In this document: positions 1-6,440 of the stretch, piece after piece
Layout of the letters: every line of letters starts with the position of its first letter
How positions within the stretch are numbered: the stretch's first letter is position 1
Source of the DNA: WRIS01 sp050945135
GTDB taxonomy: Bacteria > Actinomycetota > Coriobacteriia > Coriobacteriales > Eggerthellaceae
Direction of reading: 5' to 3'
Length of the DNA: 8,438 nt
Assembly: GCA_050945135.1 (NCBI GenBank)
Contig: JBMNSJ010000061.1
Span: forward strand, 1 to 8,438
Made by a program: the position numbers and the translations under genes
Notes under the pieces: model-generated
Seen by the model: the letters and a program-made list of their open reading frames with translations, nothing else
The model's database searches: none
Told to the model about the DNA's origin: nothing

Positions 1-45
1 CAGGTTCATGATGATCTGCTCTGTGGTGTAGCGTGTCTTTTTCAT
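1..45 (-). CDS. IS3-family transposase OrfA, N-terminal part
   Basis: This is the first 15 codons of an OrfA, cut by the window edge: MKKTRYTTEQIIMNL. The pattern of basic residues followed by (Y/F)TxEQII is the usual opening of the helix-turn-helix OrfA of IS3-family elements, which binds the terminal repeats and is fused by frameshifting to the OrfB integrase. An AAAGGA sequence 8 bases upstream supports the ATG at 43-45. Known for the family: OrfA is about 90-100 residues. Nothing can be said about the intactness of the rest. Confidence 0.8.
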   Translation of the reverse strand, partial: MKKTRYTTEQIIMNL

Positions 46-120
46 TGTCTGGTCCTTTCCCTTCAGTGTCGAATTCTATCTATTTCCTAACACTGGGGTT
101 GGATCAGATTCAGGGGGTCA
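1..120 (-). mobile_element. End of an IS3-family insertion sequence
   Basis: Read on the minus strand, the element starts at about 120 with a terminal sequence TGACCCCCTGAATCTGATCC, then a short leader with a good ribosome-binding site (AAAGGA) and an orfA start. The encoded N-terminus is typical of IS3-family OrfA. The glycosyltransferase reading frame stops exactly where this terminal sequence begins, and the TGA stop is supplied by the element itself. This marks the insertion junction. The other end and the target duplication lie outside the window, so exact element identity cannot be given. Confidence 0.8.
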
Positions 121-675
121 TGCCAAAGACGTCACAACAATTACTTGCTTTGCCCGATTTGCTAGAAACAGCTCTAGTCGCTTCATCAGTCTGTATTTGA
201 CAGATTTTTTCGTAGTTCCAGTTGCGACTAACTGTGAGTAAGTTATATCCCGAAATTCAATTACAAAAGGTTTTTTTAAACTACGTGCAAATTTGTAGCC
301 TAAATATCCAGCGAAAACAGTTCCTGAAGTTGCAAGAACACAATCATAATCCGACTCAATTTTGTTTCTATTTGTACGTAAGTTAACCAAACCATACCAT
401 AAAAAGCTAAGTCCATTTTCTACACGATTTATGAAACTAGTATTTGGTTTCGCGACCAGTTTGCTCCGCAATAAACGAACTCCTTCAAGCTCCGATTCAC
501 TAAGCAATTCAACGTTATAGGCATCAAAAATTTTGCCAGTAGGATAGTTCGGATAGCCTGTAAAGACAGTCACATCCGCACCAGCAGAAGTCCACTCGCG
601 AGAGTGCTCCGTAGCTCTAAAAGCAGCGGCAATACTCTCGGGCTCATAAAATTGTGATATATAGAGTACTTTCAT
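118..675 (-). pseudogene. Glycosyltransferase (GT4, WcaI-like), truncated by IS insertion
   Basis: The N-terminal 185 residues resemble WcaI-like family 4 glycosyltransferases of polysaccharide loci. Visible pieces are an opening Rossmann strand (MKVLYISQFYEPES), an acceptor-side motif with EHSREW (residues 23-28), YPNYPTGK (41-48), FVIEFRD (137-143) and the linker helix ending VIVVTS (178-183). Full proteins are about 400 residues, so the whole donor-binding C-terminal domain is missing and the product should be inactive. The frame ends at the terminal repeat of the flanking IS. It starts 5 bases after the sugar transferase stop, with AAGGA about 11 bases upstream of the ATG. The gene is much AT-richer (some 60-base stretches near 30-40% G+C) than the upstream operon, which suggests recent acquisition. 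The exact sugar specificity cannot be read. Confidence 0.85.
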
Positions 676-680
676 TTAAG

Positions 681-1508
681 TTAGTTTCCTTGTGCTGTAA
701 GAACAACGAATACGGTCTTTACTACTTGACGGAAGTCCGCAAAAACCCCGCATTGTTTTATGTACAATAAATCGAGGTCAACCCACTCATCAAAGGTAAT
801 GCGATCTCGGTCTAAACGCGTCTGCCAATAGCAGGTAATTCCTGGTTTGACCAGGAGTCTTTGTTTTTGACGTATCGTGTAAAGAATGACTTCTCGTGGA
901 AGACTTGGTCGCGGGCCTACAATAGAAATTTTTCCACCCAACACGTTAATGAACTGGGGTAACTCATCTAGAGAAAGTTTACGTAGCCATTTCCCGGCGC
1001 GAGTGATTCGCGGGTCGAGGGCTATCTTGAACACTGGCCCCGTCTTCTCGTTAAGCTGCATAAGTTCATCGAGACGGGATTCCGCATCGGAATACATGCT
1101 GCGGAACTTCCACATCATGAAACGCGTCCCGTTCTTGCCAACGCGCTCCTGCTTGAAGATGACTGGACCCTTCGGGTCGTCTATCTTGATGGCAATAGCG
1201 ATGATTGCAAACAGCCAACAAAATAGAATCAGCACTGTCAGGCTGAAAATGATGTCGAAAGCGCGTTTAGCAAAGCGGTAAAACCAGCGTTCCTCGTCGA
1301 TGCGGCGTGCAGCCTCGTAGACCTCAGGATCTGGCGCAAGCTCACTTTCAGCATCTTCCTCGGCCATGTCGTAAACAAGGTTCCCATGCATGGTCTTCTC
1401 GTTCACATCAGAATCAGCCGCACCAAAATCCACGTCGATTACGCGTGTATCTATAACTGCATCTTCGGCAGTGTCTAGGGCTATTGCATTTTCAGAATAC
1501 GTAATCAT
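681..1508 (-). CDS. Initiating sugar-phosphate transferase (bacterial sugar transferase family), intact
   Basis: A 275-residue monotopic phosphoglycosyl transferase of the WbaP-C-terminal/PglC type. Known role of the family: it moves a sugar-1-phosphate from a nucleotide sugar to undecaprenyl phosphate at the inner face of the membrane and so starts each repeat unit. Order: an acidic, probably disordered N-terminal stretch (1-70), a single hydrophobic membrane segment (about 85-108) after KRAFDIIF, WKFRSM (133-138), the catalytic Asp-Glu pair in SLDELPQ (181-182), SIVGPRP (195-201) and KPGIT (221-225). All hallmark motifs are present, unlike in the two copies just upstream. The start at 1508 follows the stop of the previous frame by 5 bases, with GGTGA about 10 bases upstream. 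Which sugar is transferred cannot be told. Confidence 0.92.
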   Translation of the reverse strand: MITYSENAIALDTAEDAVIDTRVIDVDFGAADSDVNEKTMHGNLVYDMAEEDAESELAPDPEVYEAARRIDEERWFYRFAKRAFDIIFSLTVLILFCWLFAIIAIAIKIDDPKGPVIFKQERVGKNGTRFMMWKFRSMYSDAESRLDELMQLNEKTGPVFKIALDPRITRAGKWLRKLSLDELPQFINVLGGKISIVGPRPSLPREVILYTIRQKQRLLVKPGITCYWQTRLDRDRITFDEWVDLDLLYIKQCGVFADFRQVVKTVFVVLTAQGN

Positions 1509-1513
1509 ATGCG

Positions 1514-2350
1514 TTAATTCACCGCCCCTGCAACTAAGCTATGGCAGGGCAATGGACCTCCCATGAACTGGAAAGTTTTACATTCTGCAAAAAAGTTCGT
1601 GAATTCAGAAGTATGTGATAAAAGATTTTGAAAAGAATTTTTCAGCAGGTTTTGCAGGTTGCTGATTGACATTTTTACCTGCGAAAACGCTGCCGAAATC
1701 TCGGGCATCTTAGGCGGGAAAACCGATGCTACAGCAGGGCCGAAACTTGACCTTCTGGCTGTGGTATCTATTATGCGCGAAGCAATGCGCGGATCGTCTG
1801 CAATCTTGAACACCGGACCCGTCTTCTCGTTGAGCTCCTGAAGGGATGCGAGCTTCTCCTCCGCATAAACGCACATGCTGCGGAACTTCAGCATCTGGAA
1901 CTCCTTGCCGTTCATGCCGACTCGGGTCTGCCTGAAGAACACCGGGCCCTTAGGGTCGTCGATCTTCACGATCAAGGCGATGAGCAGGTACAGCCAGCTG
2001 AAGCAGACGAGAACCAGTCCGCTGAAAACAATGTCGAAGGCGCGCTTCACCACGCGGTACACGGGGCGGTTGCCGAGCCCCTCAACCTTGCCCTCGCCGA
2101 GCTCTGCCTTCACCTTCGCGGCGCGCTCGAAATCAGAGAACGGAACCTGGTCTGTTGAGTCGAAGTCGTAGGCATAGCCGCTGCGAACCGTACGGCCTGC
2201 ATCCAGCTTACCCTCACGGCGCTTGCTAGCCTTCCTGAAGAACTCCTCCTCGGAGACGCTGTGGCCAACGCGACCCACGCCGTAGTAAGGGTTCTCGTCG
2301 AAGGGCGATTCGGGCGTCAGTTCAGTCTCTTTCAACGCTTCCATCTGCAT
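1514..2350 (-). pseudogene. Initiating sugar transferase, C-terminally truncated copy
   Basis: This frame of 278 residues (ATG at 2350) begins like a complete sugar transferase: variable charged N-terminus (1-97), VKRAFDIVF plus membrane segment (101-128), LKFRSM (154-159) and NEKTGPVFKIADDPRI (174-189). Family similarity then stops abruptly. The remaining ~89 codons (1514-1783) are an unrelated, AT-rich tail without the DE dyad, the GPRP motif or the PGIT motif, so the enzyme cannot be active. The part that remains closely parallels the intact copy at 681-1508, including 17 identical bases at 1094-1110 and 1873-1889 over the KFRSM region. I prefer the ATG at 2350 over the one at 2389, because GGCGGTGG lies 7 bases upstream and the previous frame stops 2 bases before it. 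Confidence 0.85.
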
Positions 2351-2352
2351 GG

Positions 2353-3039
2353 CTAGGCCACCGCCTTTTCGACGGAAAAGCCACCGCAAAAAACAGTATG
2401 CAGGTTTTGACAGAAGGAATTCACAGATTCTTCAAATGCTCGCAAGCTGCTGACCTGCGGTTTTACCACCAGTATTTTCGTCGTGACCGCAGCGATGTCG
2501 CCCACAAGGACGTTGAGCAGCTGAGCCAGCTCGTCGATCGAGTGGCGGCGGATGAACACGCCGATGCCGGGGATGATGCGCGGGTCGTCCTTGATCTTGA
2601 ACAGCGGGCCGTCGGCCTCATTCCTATCGCCCAGGTCGGTGAGCATCTCGTCGGCACGGGGAACCATGGAGCGGAACTTCCACATGCGAAAGAGCCTGTA
2701 GGTGCCGTCCTTGCGCAGGCGGCCGACGCGCAGCTGGGAATAGATGGGGCTCGCCCCGGGGGACTTAACGCAGATGACAATGGAGAGGATCAGCCCGGGA
2801 ACCAGCAGCGCGGCGATCGCCGCGCCCGAGGCGGCGATGTCGAAGGCTCGCTTCACGAAGCGGTAACCGCGTCGTGAGAGATCGGGCTTGAGCCCGGAGT
2901 TGGCGCCACGAAGCTTTTCGACGGCCTCTCTATTCGTCAGAGCGCCTGCCAGTATATCACCGTTCGCCTTGGGGATGTAACCTATGAGAGTGCTTTGAGT
3001 CGAGTCGTCGAGAACGCTCGCAACCCCTTCGGTGATCAT
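2353..3039 (-). pseudogene. Initiating sugar transferase, C-terminally truncated copy of a different subtype
   Basis: A 228-residue frame with a charged N-terminus (1-57), FVKRAFDIAASG and a membrane segment (61-92), WKFRSM (120-125), DGPLFKIKDDPRI (143-155) and RRHSIDELAQLLNVLVGD (164-181). Similarity ends at GDIAAV (about 185, near base 2485), exactly where the conserved GPRP should follow. The last ~43 codons are an unrelated tail. The DE pair is kept, but the normally conserved proline after DEL is alanine, and GPRP and PGIT are gone, so it is very likely dead. It differs enough from the neighbouring copies to be another subtype and not a recent duplicate. The ATG at 3039 is preferred, with GGACGGTGG upstream; a GTG at 3069 lies inside remains of the preceding relic. 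Confidence 0.82.
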
Positions 3040-3059
3040 GCGCCACCGTCCAATCCTTG

Positions 3060-3198
3060 GAATTCCCACATCATAAAACGCTCACCTTTTTCCCAACGTG
3101 CAATGGCAAACATCTGGCAAAAAGGCAGGGATTAATGTGTCGAAGATCACGCCCAAAGCACACTTGACGAAATTACAGAGCCAACGCTCTTTGCTGAT
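3060..3198 (-). pseudogene. Relic of a further initiating sugar transferase, frameshifted and deleted
   Basis: Between 3198 and 3115 one minus frame reads ISKERWLCNFVKCALGVIF, which aligns with IDEERWFYRFAKRAFDIIF of the intact copy at 681-1508 (about 9 identities in 19). After an apparent deletion of the membrane part, bases 3100-3086 read HVGKK in another frame and 3086-3060 read GERFMMWEF in a third. These correspond to RVGKNGTRFMMWKF of the intact copy. A missing base near the A5 run at 3087-3091 explains the last frame change. No start or catalytic residues remain. The region upstream to 3421 has no recognisable gene and may hold further decayed N-terminus. Confidence 0.6.
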
Positions 3199-3273
3199 AT
3201 GGATCCCAGCATGAGAAAGACTACGTTTTTCAAAAATTCGATGGGCTTCAAGCATGAAAACGCTAACGGTTCC

Positions 3274-3295
3274 GGAAAAGCGGCGTGCCGCCCGC
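3274..3295 (-). terminator. Possible intrinsic terminator downstream of loaP
   Basis: On the minus strand a GC-rich hairpin (GCGGGCG, loop GCA, CGCCGC; 6 pairs with one bulged G) is followed directly by TTTT and then CC. The T tract is short, so it would be a weak terminator. It lies about 125 bases after the loaP stop and before the sugar transferase copies, which is where a LoaP-sensitive terminator would be expected. Confidence 0.4.
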
Positions 3296-3365
3296 GATTC
3301 TCCATGCGTTTCGGCACGCGAAAACACAGAGCAGGACCTATAGATGTTAAAGCCTTTTCGCTTTT

Positions 3366-3382
3366 GGCGGCATAGAGCCGCC
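3366..3382 (-). promoter_or_regulatory. Strong RNA hairpin just after loaP
   Basis: A perfect 6-pair all-GC stem (GGCGGC, loop TCTAT, GCCGCC on the minus strand) begins 39 bases after the loaP stop. It is followed by AAAAGC, not a T run, so it is not itself a terminator. It could be a recognition hairpin for LoaP, since a LoaP of this family is known to bind a leader RNA hairpin, but I see no sequence match that proves it. Confidence 0.4.
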
Positions 3383-3421
3383 CATCCGCCATCAGCGCAA
3401 GCATCTCCAACTATTCGGTTA

Positions 3422-3934
3422 TCAAGGTTTCTTTCTAACAATTTCCAGTCCGACTTTGACGGTTTTCTTTCTTCCGAGTATTTCAATTTCCAAATATGCA
3501 AGACGCCTGTGCCGATCGATCTTTTTGATCAATCCCGTTTGGTGCATAAGTGGCCCGTTGAGTACCACGATCCGATCGCCCTCGATGATACCCTCCGACA
3601 TCTCGACTATCCGATGATCGGTTTGCGTAAACGCGTTGATGAAGGCGATTTCCTGATCAGGCAGGGGAATGAAGGTATCGTTGTTGCCGAGAAGGCGCGT
3701 GAACGCAGGAACCTGGCGCAGCTCGTTTGCCAGCTTATTGGGGTGCTTTGTCACGACGAAAAGGTAACCTGGCAGAAGCACTTCAAGGCGCTTTTGCCAA
3801 ACACCCTGCAAACGCTTCATGATTTCGTACTGAGGAATAAAACATTCTTCAAGCAAATCGCCATCGACGAATTTCTGCATAAGCGCAAGCACGCGCTTTT
3901 CCTGCCCGCCGACACCCTGCACGACATACCACAT
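3422..3934 (-). CDS. loaP: LoaP-like transcription antiterminator (NusG paralogue)
   Basis: A 170-residue protein with the NusG layout: an N-terminal NGN domain (MWYVVQGVGGQEKRV at 1-15; LLPGYLFV at 53-60; RLLG at 80-83) and a C-terminal KOW-type domain (EGDRIVVLNGPL at 118-129, then GLIKKIDRHRRLAYLEIE to about 151). Short NusG paralogues beside polysaccharide or polyketide genes are LoaP. Known for the family: it travels with RNA polymerase and allows read-through of terminators in long operons, recruited by an RNA hairpin. The start at 3934 is favoured by GAGGTGG about 5 bases upstream and by MWY at the exact NGN beginning; ATGs at 3958 and 3979 are less likely. Its position after the cpsB gene and before the glycan genes fits a local operon regulator. 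Housekeeping NusG is unlikely given this context. Confidence 0.88.
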   Translation of the reverse strand: MWYVVQGVGGQEKRVLALMQKFVDGDLLEECFIPQYEIMKRLQGVWQKRLEVLLPGYLFVVTKHPNKLANELRQVPAFTRLLGNNDTFIPLPDQEIAFINAFTQTDHRIVEMSEGIIEGDRIVVLNGPLMHQTGLIKKIDRHRRLAYLEIEILGRKKTVKVGLEIVRKKP

Positions 3935-4247
3935 AGCACCACCTCGCTTTCGATTCATGCCGCCAATCGCACGGCACAACGAAGCAGCGGTCCCTTTGCA
4001 TCAGCAAGCGAATAGCCCGTTTGACATCAGGCGAAACGAAACGATGCGAGGCTCTAAAGCATCGCAAGCCGGCAAGCCGTCCGCAAACAAGGCAATTCGC
4101 GCCAACGATATTCATCCCCTTGGTCGATCCGAAACGCGCACCCAGCGACGATTCCGTGCTACTCAAGATATGTCCATGCGGCTTGCCGTCCGAAAACGGC
4201 GCACCTTATATCTCCAAAGCGTCGTGCGGACGCTCAAGAAAACCAAA
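3935..4247 (-). promoter_or_regulatory. Non-coding gap upstream of loaP with several hairpins
   Basis: These 313 bases separate cpsB from loaP, in contrast to the tight spacing elsewhere in the operon. Open frames across it have no ribosome-binding site or family likeness. On the minus strand I see three inverted repeats: 4218-4234 (AGCGTC, 5-base loop, GACGCT), 4185-4200 (GCCGT, 6-base loop, ACGGC) and 4041-4065 (GCGATGC, 11-base loop, GCATCGT). No convincing promoter was found. It may act as a leader that controls loaP. Confidence 0.4.
4029..4065 (-). terminator. Possible terminator or attenuator in the loaP leader
   Basis: A 7-pair stem (GCGATGC with GCATCGT, one G-T pair) with an 11-base loop is followed on the minus strand by TTTCGTTTCG. 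A competing pairing of GGCT with AGCC across the left arm is also possible, so two alternative folds can be drawn. The T tract is interrupted, so function is uncertain. Confidence 0.3.
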
Positions 4248-4901
4248 TCAAAGCCGAGCGTGAGCTCCTCGACACCGGTACGTTTCCCGCGCCTCGGCGA
4301 AACAAGCGTAATGATCAACGCAGTGAGCATCGCTTGCGATGTAGCTGTAGAGGTTTTCCTCAAAGAGCTTCTTCGCGTGCTTCTTTTCCCTGCCCAACCG
4401 TCCACCGGCTACAAAATCTGCCGACGCTTGCAGCTTGCATCCCATGCGCACCAAATCGCGCGCTATCTCAACATCTTCCTGTATGGCAAGATACCGTTCA
4501 GGATGGGCGATGATCACCGTATAGCCCATGCCCTGCAGCTCGAAGATAGTACGTTCGTACACCTCGAAATCGTGCGCACGGCAGCGGCTGGAAAGCTCGA
4601 GCAGAAACTCGTTCGTGCCCTCGAAGCAAAGCTGCTCGGCCCATTCCATTCCCAGCTCCATGAGCTTGGCATGGTTCACCTCCCACCCCATCGCAAGCGG
4701 AAAACCGCCCGCATGGGCACGCAGTACCTCGTACGCTTCGCGCATGGCGTCGTAGTCGAAATACGGATCGCGCACGTGCGGGGTGCACACGATAGACGTA
4801 ATGCCCGCACGCTTCGCCGCATCGAGCATCGCAAGCGATGCTTCGAGGTCGCGAGCGCCGTCATCGACACCGGGGAGTATGTGGCAATGGATATCGCGCA
4901 T
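4248..4901 (-). CDS. cpsB: CpsB/CapC-type PHP-domain tyrosine phosphatase
   Basis: A 217-residue metal-dependent phosphatase of the PHP superfamily. Metal-site motifs are all present: DIHCHILPGVDDG (3-15), TPH (40-42), GWEVN (72-76), AHPERY (132-137) and SDAH (190-193). Known role: it dephosphorylates the tyrosine cluster of the CpsD kinase and so controls polymer length and export. It is somewhat shorter than the usual 240-260 residues. The C-terminal helix ends at RGAHARL, but no active-site piece is lost. It begins 3 bases after the cpsD stop, with GAGGCG upstream, so the two are almost certainly co-translated. Confidence 0.93.
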   Translation of the reverse strand: MRDIHCHILPGVDDGARDLEASLAMLDAAKRAGITSIVCTPHVRDPYFDYDAMREAYEVLRAHAGGFPLAMGWEVNHAKLMELGMEWAEQLCFEGTNEFLLELSSRCRAHDFEVYERTIFELQGMGYTVIIAHPERYLAIQEDVEIARDLVRMGCKLQASADFVAGGRLGREKKHAKKLFEENLYSYIASDAHCVDHYACFAEARETYRCRGAHARL

Positions 4902-4904
4902 CGG

Positions 4905-5729
4905 CTAGCGCCTCGAACCTCTTTGGGCCGCAGCAGGGGCCGAAGCGGGGGCCGATGCCGTCGCCGAAGAATTCGGGGCAGAACGGTATGCCTGCTGCTT
5001 GGACGTCCCGCGGGAAGCACCCGACGACGAGGAACCTTTGAAAGCCTCTTGCTTCACGCGCTCGCCCGAGTTCGTGTAGTAAGCGTAATAGTATTCCGAA
5101 CCCGAGCCTTCGACGAACGTACCGCACAGGCCTATAACGTTGGCGTTGGCTTTTTGCAGCTGCTCGTATGCCGTAACCAGTTCGGCTCGCTTCGTAAACC
5201 CAGGGCGCACGGCCATAACCGTCGCATCCGCAAGCGTCGATAGAATAGCGGCATCTACGAACGTCCCCACAGGCGGCGTATCGAAGATCACATAGTCATA
5301 CGTTTTTTCGAGCAAGTCCACCAAGCGGCTGAACCGCTTCGACGATATGAGATCGGCCGGATTCGGGATGTTCGGCTCGGTATCGAGGAAATAGAGGTTC
5401 GCCGTTGTCGTGCTTGCCACCGCCGCGTTAAGCGGCACCGCTTCGGTGAGCACAGCGTACAACCCCGCCGACGAACGCGTTTTAAGCATTGCCGCCAGGT
5501 TGCGGCGCCGCATATCGGCCTCTACGAGCAAAACACGCTTGCCAGCCGTGGCGATAGCCTGCGCCAAATTTACCGATATCGTCGATTTACCTTCGTTGGG
5601 CACCGAACTGGTGATAACAAGAGAGCGAATAGGATCATCCACCGACATGAACCGGATGTTCGCAAACAACGTCTTTGCGGCGTTTTGGATTTCCAGCTGG
5701 TTGGATGACTGTTTTTTCTTCTTAGCCAT
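4905..5729 (-). CDS. cpsD: CpsD/CapB-type bacterial tyrosine kinase
   Basis: A 274-residue BY-kinase in the separate, Gram-positive form. Walker A is SSVPNEGKST (41-50), the A' region is LLVEADMRR (67-75) and Walker B is VIFDTPP (147-153). A tyrosine cluster SEYYYAYY (211-218) is the likely autophosphorylation site, followed by a low-complexity Ser/Ala/Pro tail (231-274) that holds one more tyrosine at 248. The cluster is normally at the very C-terminus, so the 55-residue extension is unusual. The A' motif has Glu70 where Asp is usual; Asp72 is kept. Known role: it binds the cytoplasmic end of the Wzz/CpsC partner, and phosphorylation cycles tune chain length. It starts 7 bases after wzz, with AGGGGA just upstream. 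Confidence 0.93.
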   Translation of the reverse strand: MAKKKKQSSNQLEIQNAAKTLFANIRFMSVDDPIRSLVITSSVPNEGKSTISVNLAQAIATAGKRVLLVEADMRRRNLAAMLKTRSSAGLYAVLTEAVPLNAAVASTTTANLYFLDTEPNIPNPADLISSKRFSRLVDLLEKTYDYVIFDTPPVGTFVDAAILSTLADATVMAVRPGFTKRAELVTAYEQLQKANANVIGLCGTFVEGSGSEYYYAYYTNSGERVKQEAFKGSSSSGASRGTSKQQAYRSAPNSSATASAPASAPAAAQRGSRR

Positions 5730-5736
5730 GCTTCCC

Positions 5737-6390
5737 CTATCCTTTGATGGTGGGAATGCGGCCGATGATCGGCAATCCCAACAGCTCTTCGGCTTCTTCG
5801 GTGCTGCGCACGCGCGTGTTCACCATATCGACCACGATCACAATGGCAACAGCCAGAAATATGCCCGCCAAAAACGCGACGGCAGTATAGAGTGCACGCG
5901 GCGGCCCCGAGGGAGATTCGGGCTCGGTCGCTTTGTCGATGGCGTTTACCGCCCGCAGGTCCATAGCCTCTTGGGCTACCTTGTCGGTTGTTTCTGCCAA
6001 CTGATTGGCAACGATGGCAACCGATTGCGCCGATTCCCCGGTTACGGTGAGCGTAATCACGCGCGTCGTCGTTGCGCTCGCCACGGAGACCTTATAACCC
6101 TTAAGCGAGCTCATTTGCAGCGCCGCAGCGGCATCGTTTAGAACGCGCTCGTTTTCGATGAGCTTCGCAACATCGTTGGTAAGCATCTGACTAGCCGAAA
6201 GATCGGTGCTCGAAACTCCGCCCGATGTATCGTCGGATTTCGTAAGCACGTACATCGAAACGCTTGCCGAGTATTGGTTGGGCAGCACCGCCCAGGCGAA
6301 CGCCGCTGTCGCAATTGCACAGACAATAGGAAGCACGATAACGAGCTTCAGATGCTTTCGCATAAGTTTTAAAAGTTCTAGGAGGGTCAT
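5737..6390 (-). CDS. cpsC: Wzz/CpsC chain-length determinant and kinase activator
   Basis: A 217-residue polysaccharide co-polymerase with the family layout: short cytoplasmic N-terminus (MTLLELLKLMRKHLKLV), first membrane helix (about 14-36), extracytoplasmic region opening with the QYSASVSMYV strand, a Pro/Gly segment ESPSGPPRA (158-166) before the second helix (about 166-189), and a cytoplasmic tail ending LLGLPIIGRIPTIKG. The tail is the part that binds and activates the separate CpsD kinase in Gram-positive systems. It lies between the LCP and kinase genes. Start: the ATG at 6390 fits the family N-terminus; a GTG at 6402 is possible, and neither has a strong ribosome-binding site, so the call is modest there. 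Length is normal for the short Gram-positive type. Confidence 0.9.
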   Translation of the reverse strand: MTLLELLKLMRKHLKLVIVLPIVCAIATAAFAWAVLPNQYSASVSMYVLTKSDDTSGGVSSTDLSASQMLTNDVAKLIENERVLNDAAAALQMSSLKGYKVSVASATTTRVITLTVTGESAQSVAIVANQLAETTDKVAQEAMDLRAVNAIDKATEPESPSGPPRALYTAVAFLAGIFLAVAIVIVVDMVNTRVRSTEEAEELLGLPIIGRIPTIKG

Positions 6391-6440
6391 GGGTTCTCGC
6401 ACTCTTCAGTCGGTTGCTAATACGTAAGGGTTTTCTTGCG

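Noticed and set aside
1517..1783. Internal promoter for the intact sugar transferase in the AT-rich tail
   Set aside because: The best candidate (TTCACG-N17-TAAAAC) matches the consensus poorly, and the genes are frame-coupled, so it was not called.
3082..3501. Minus-strand frame of 139 codons as a new gene
   Set aside because: Its first part overlaps the end of loaP in another frame, and its last part is better explained as a sugar transferase relic.
3957..5243. Long plus-strand open frame of 428 codons
   Set aside because: It lies antisense to cpsB and cpsD, which have full family motifs. Its product is Arg-rich low-complexity sequence with no family likeness, typical of an antisense shadow in high-GC DNA.
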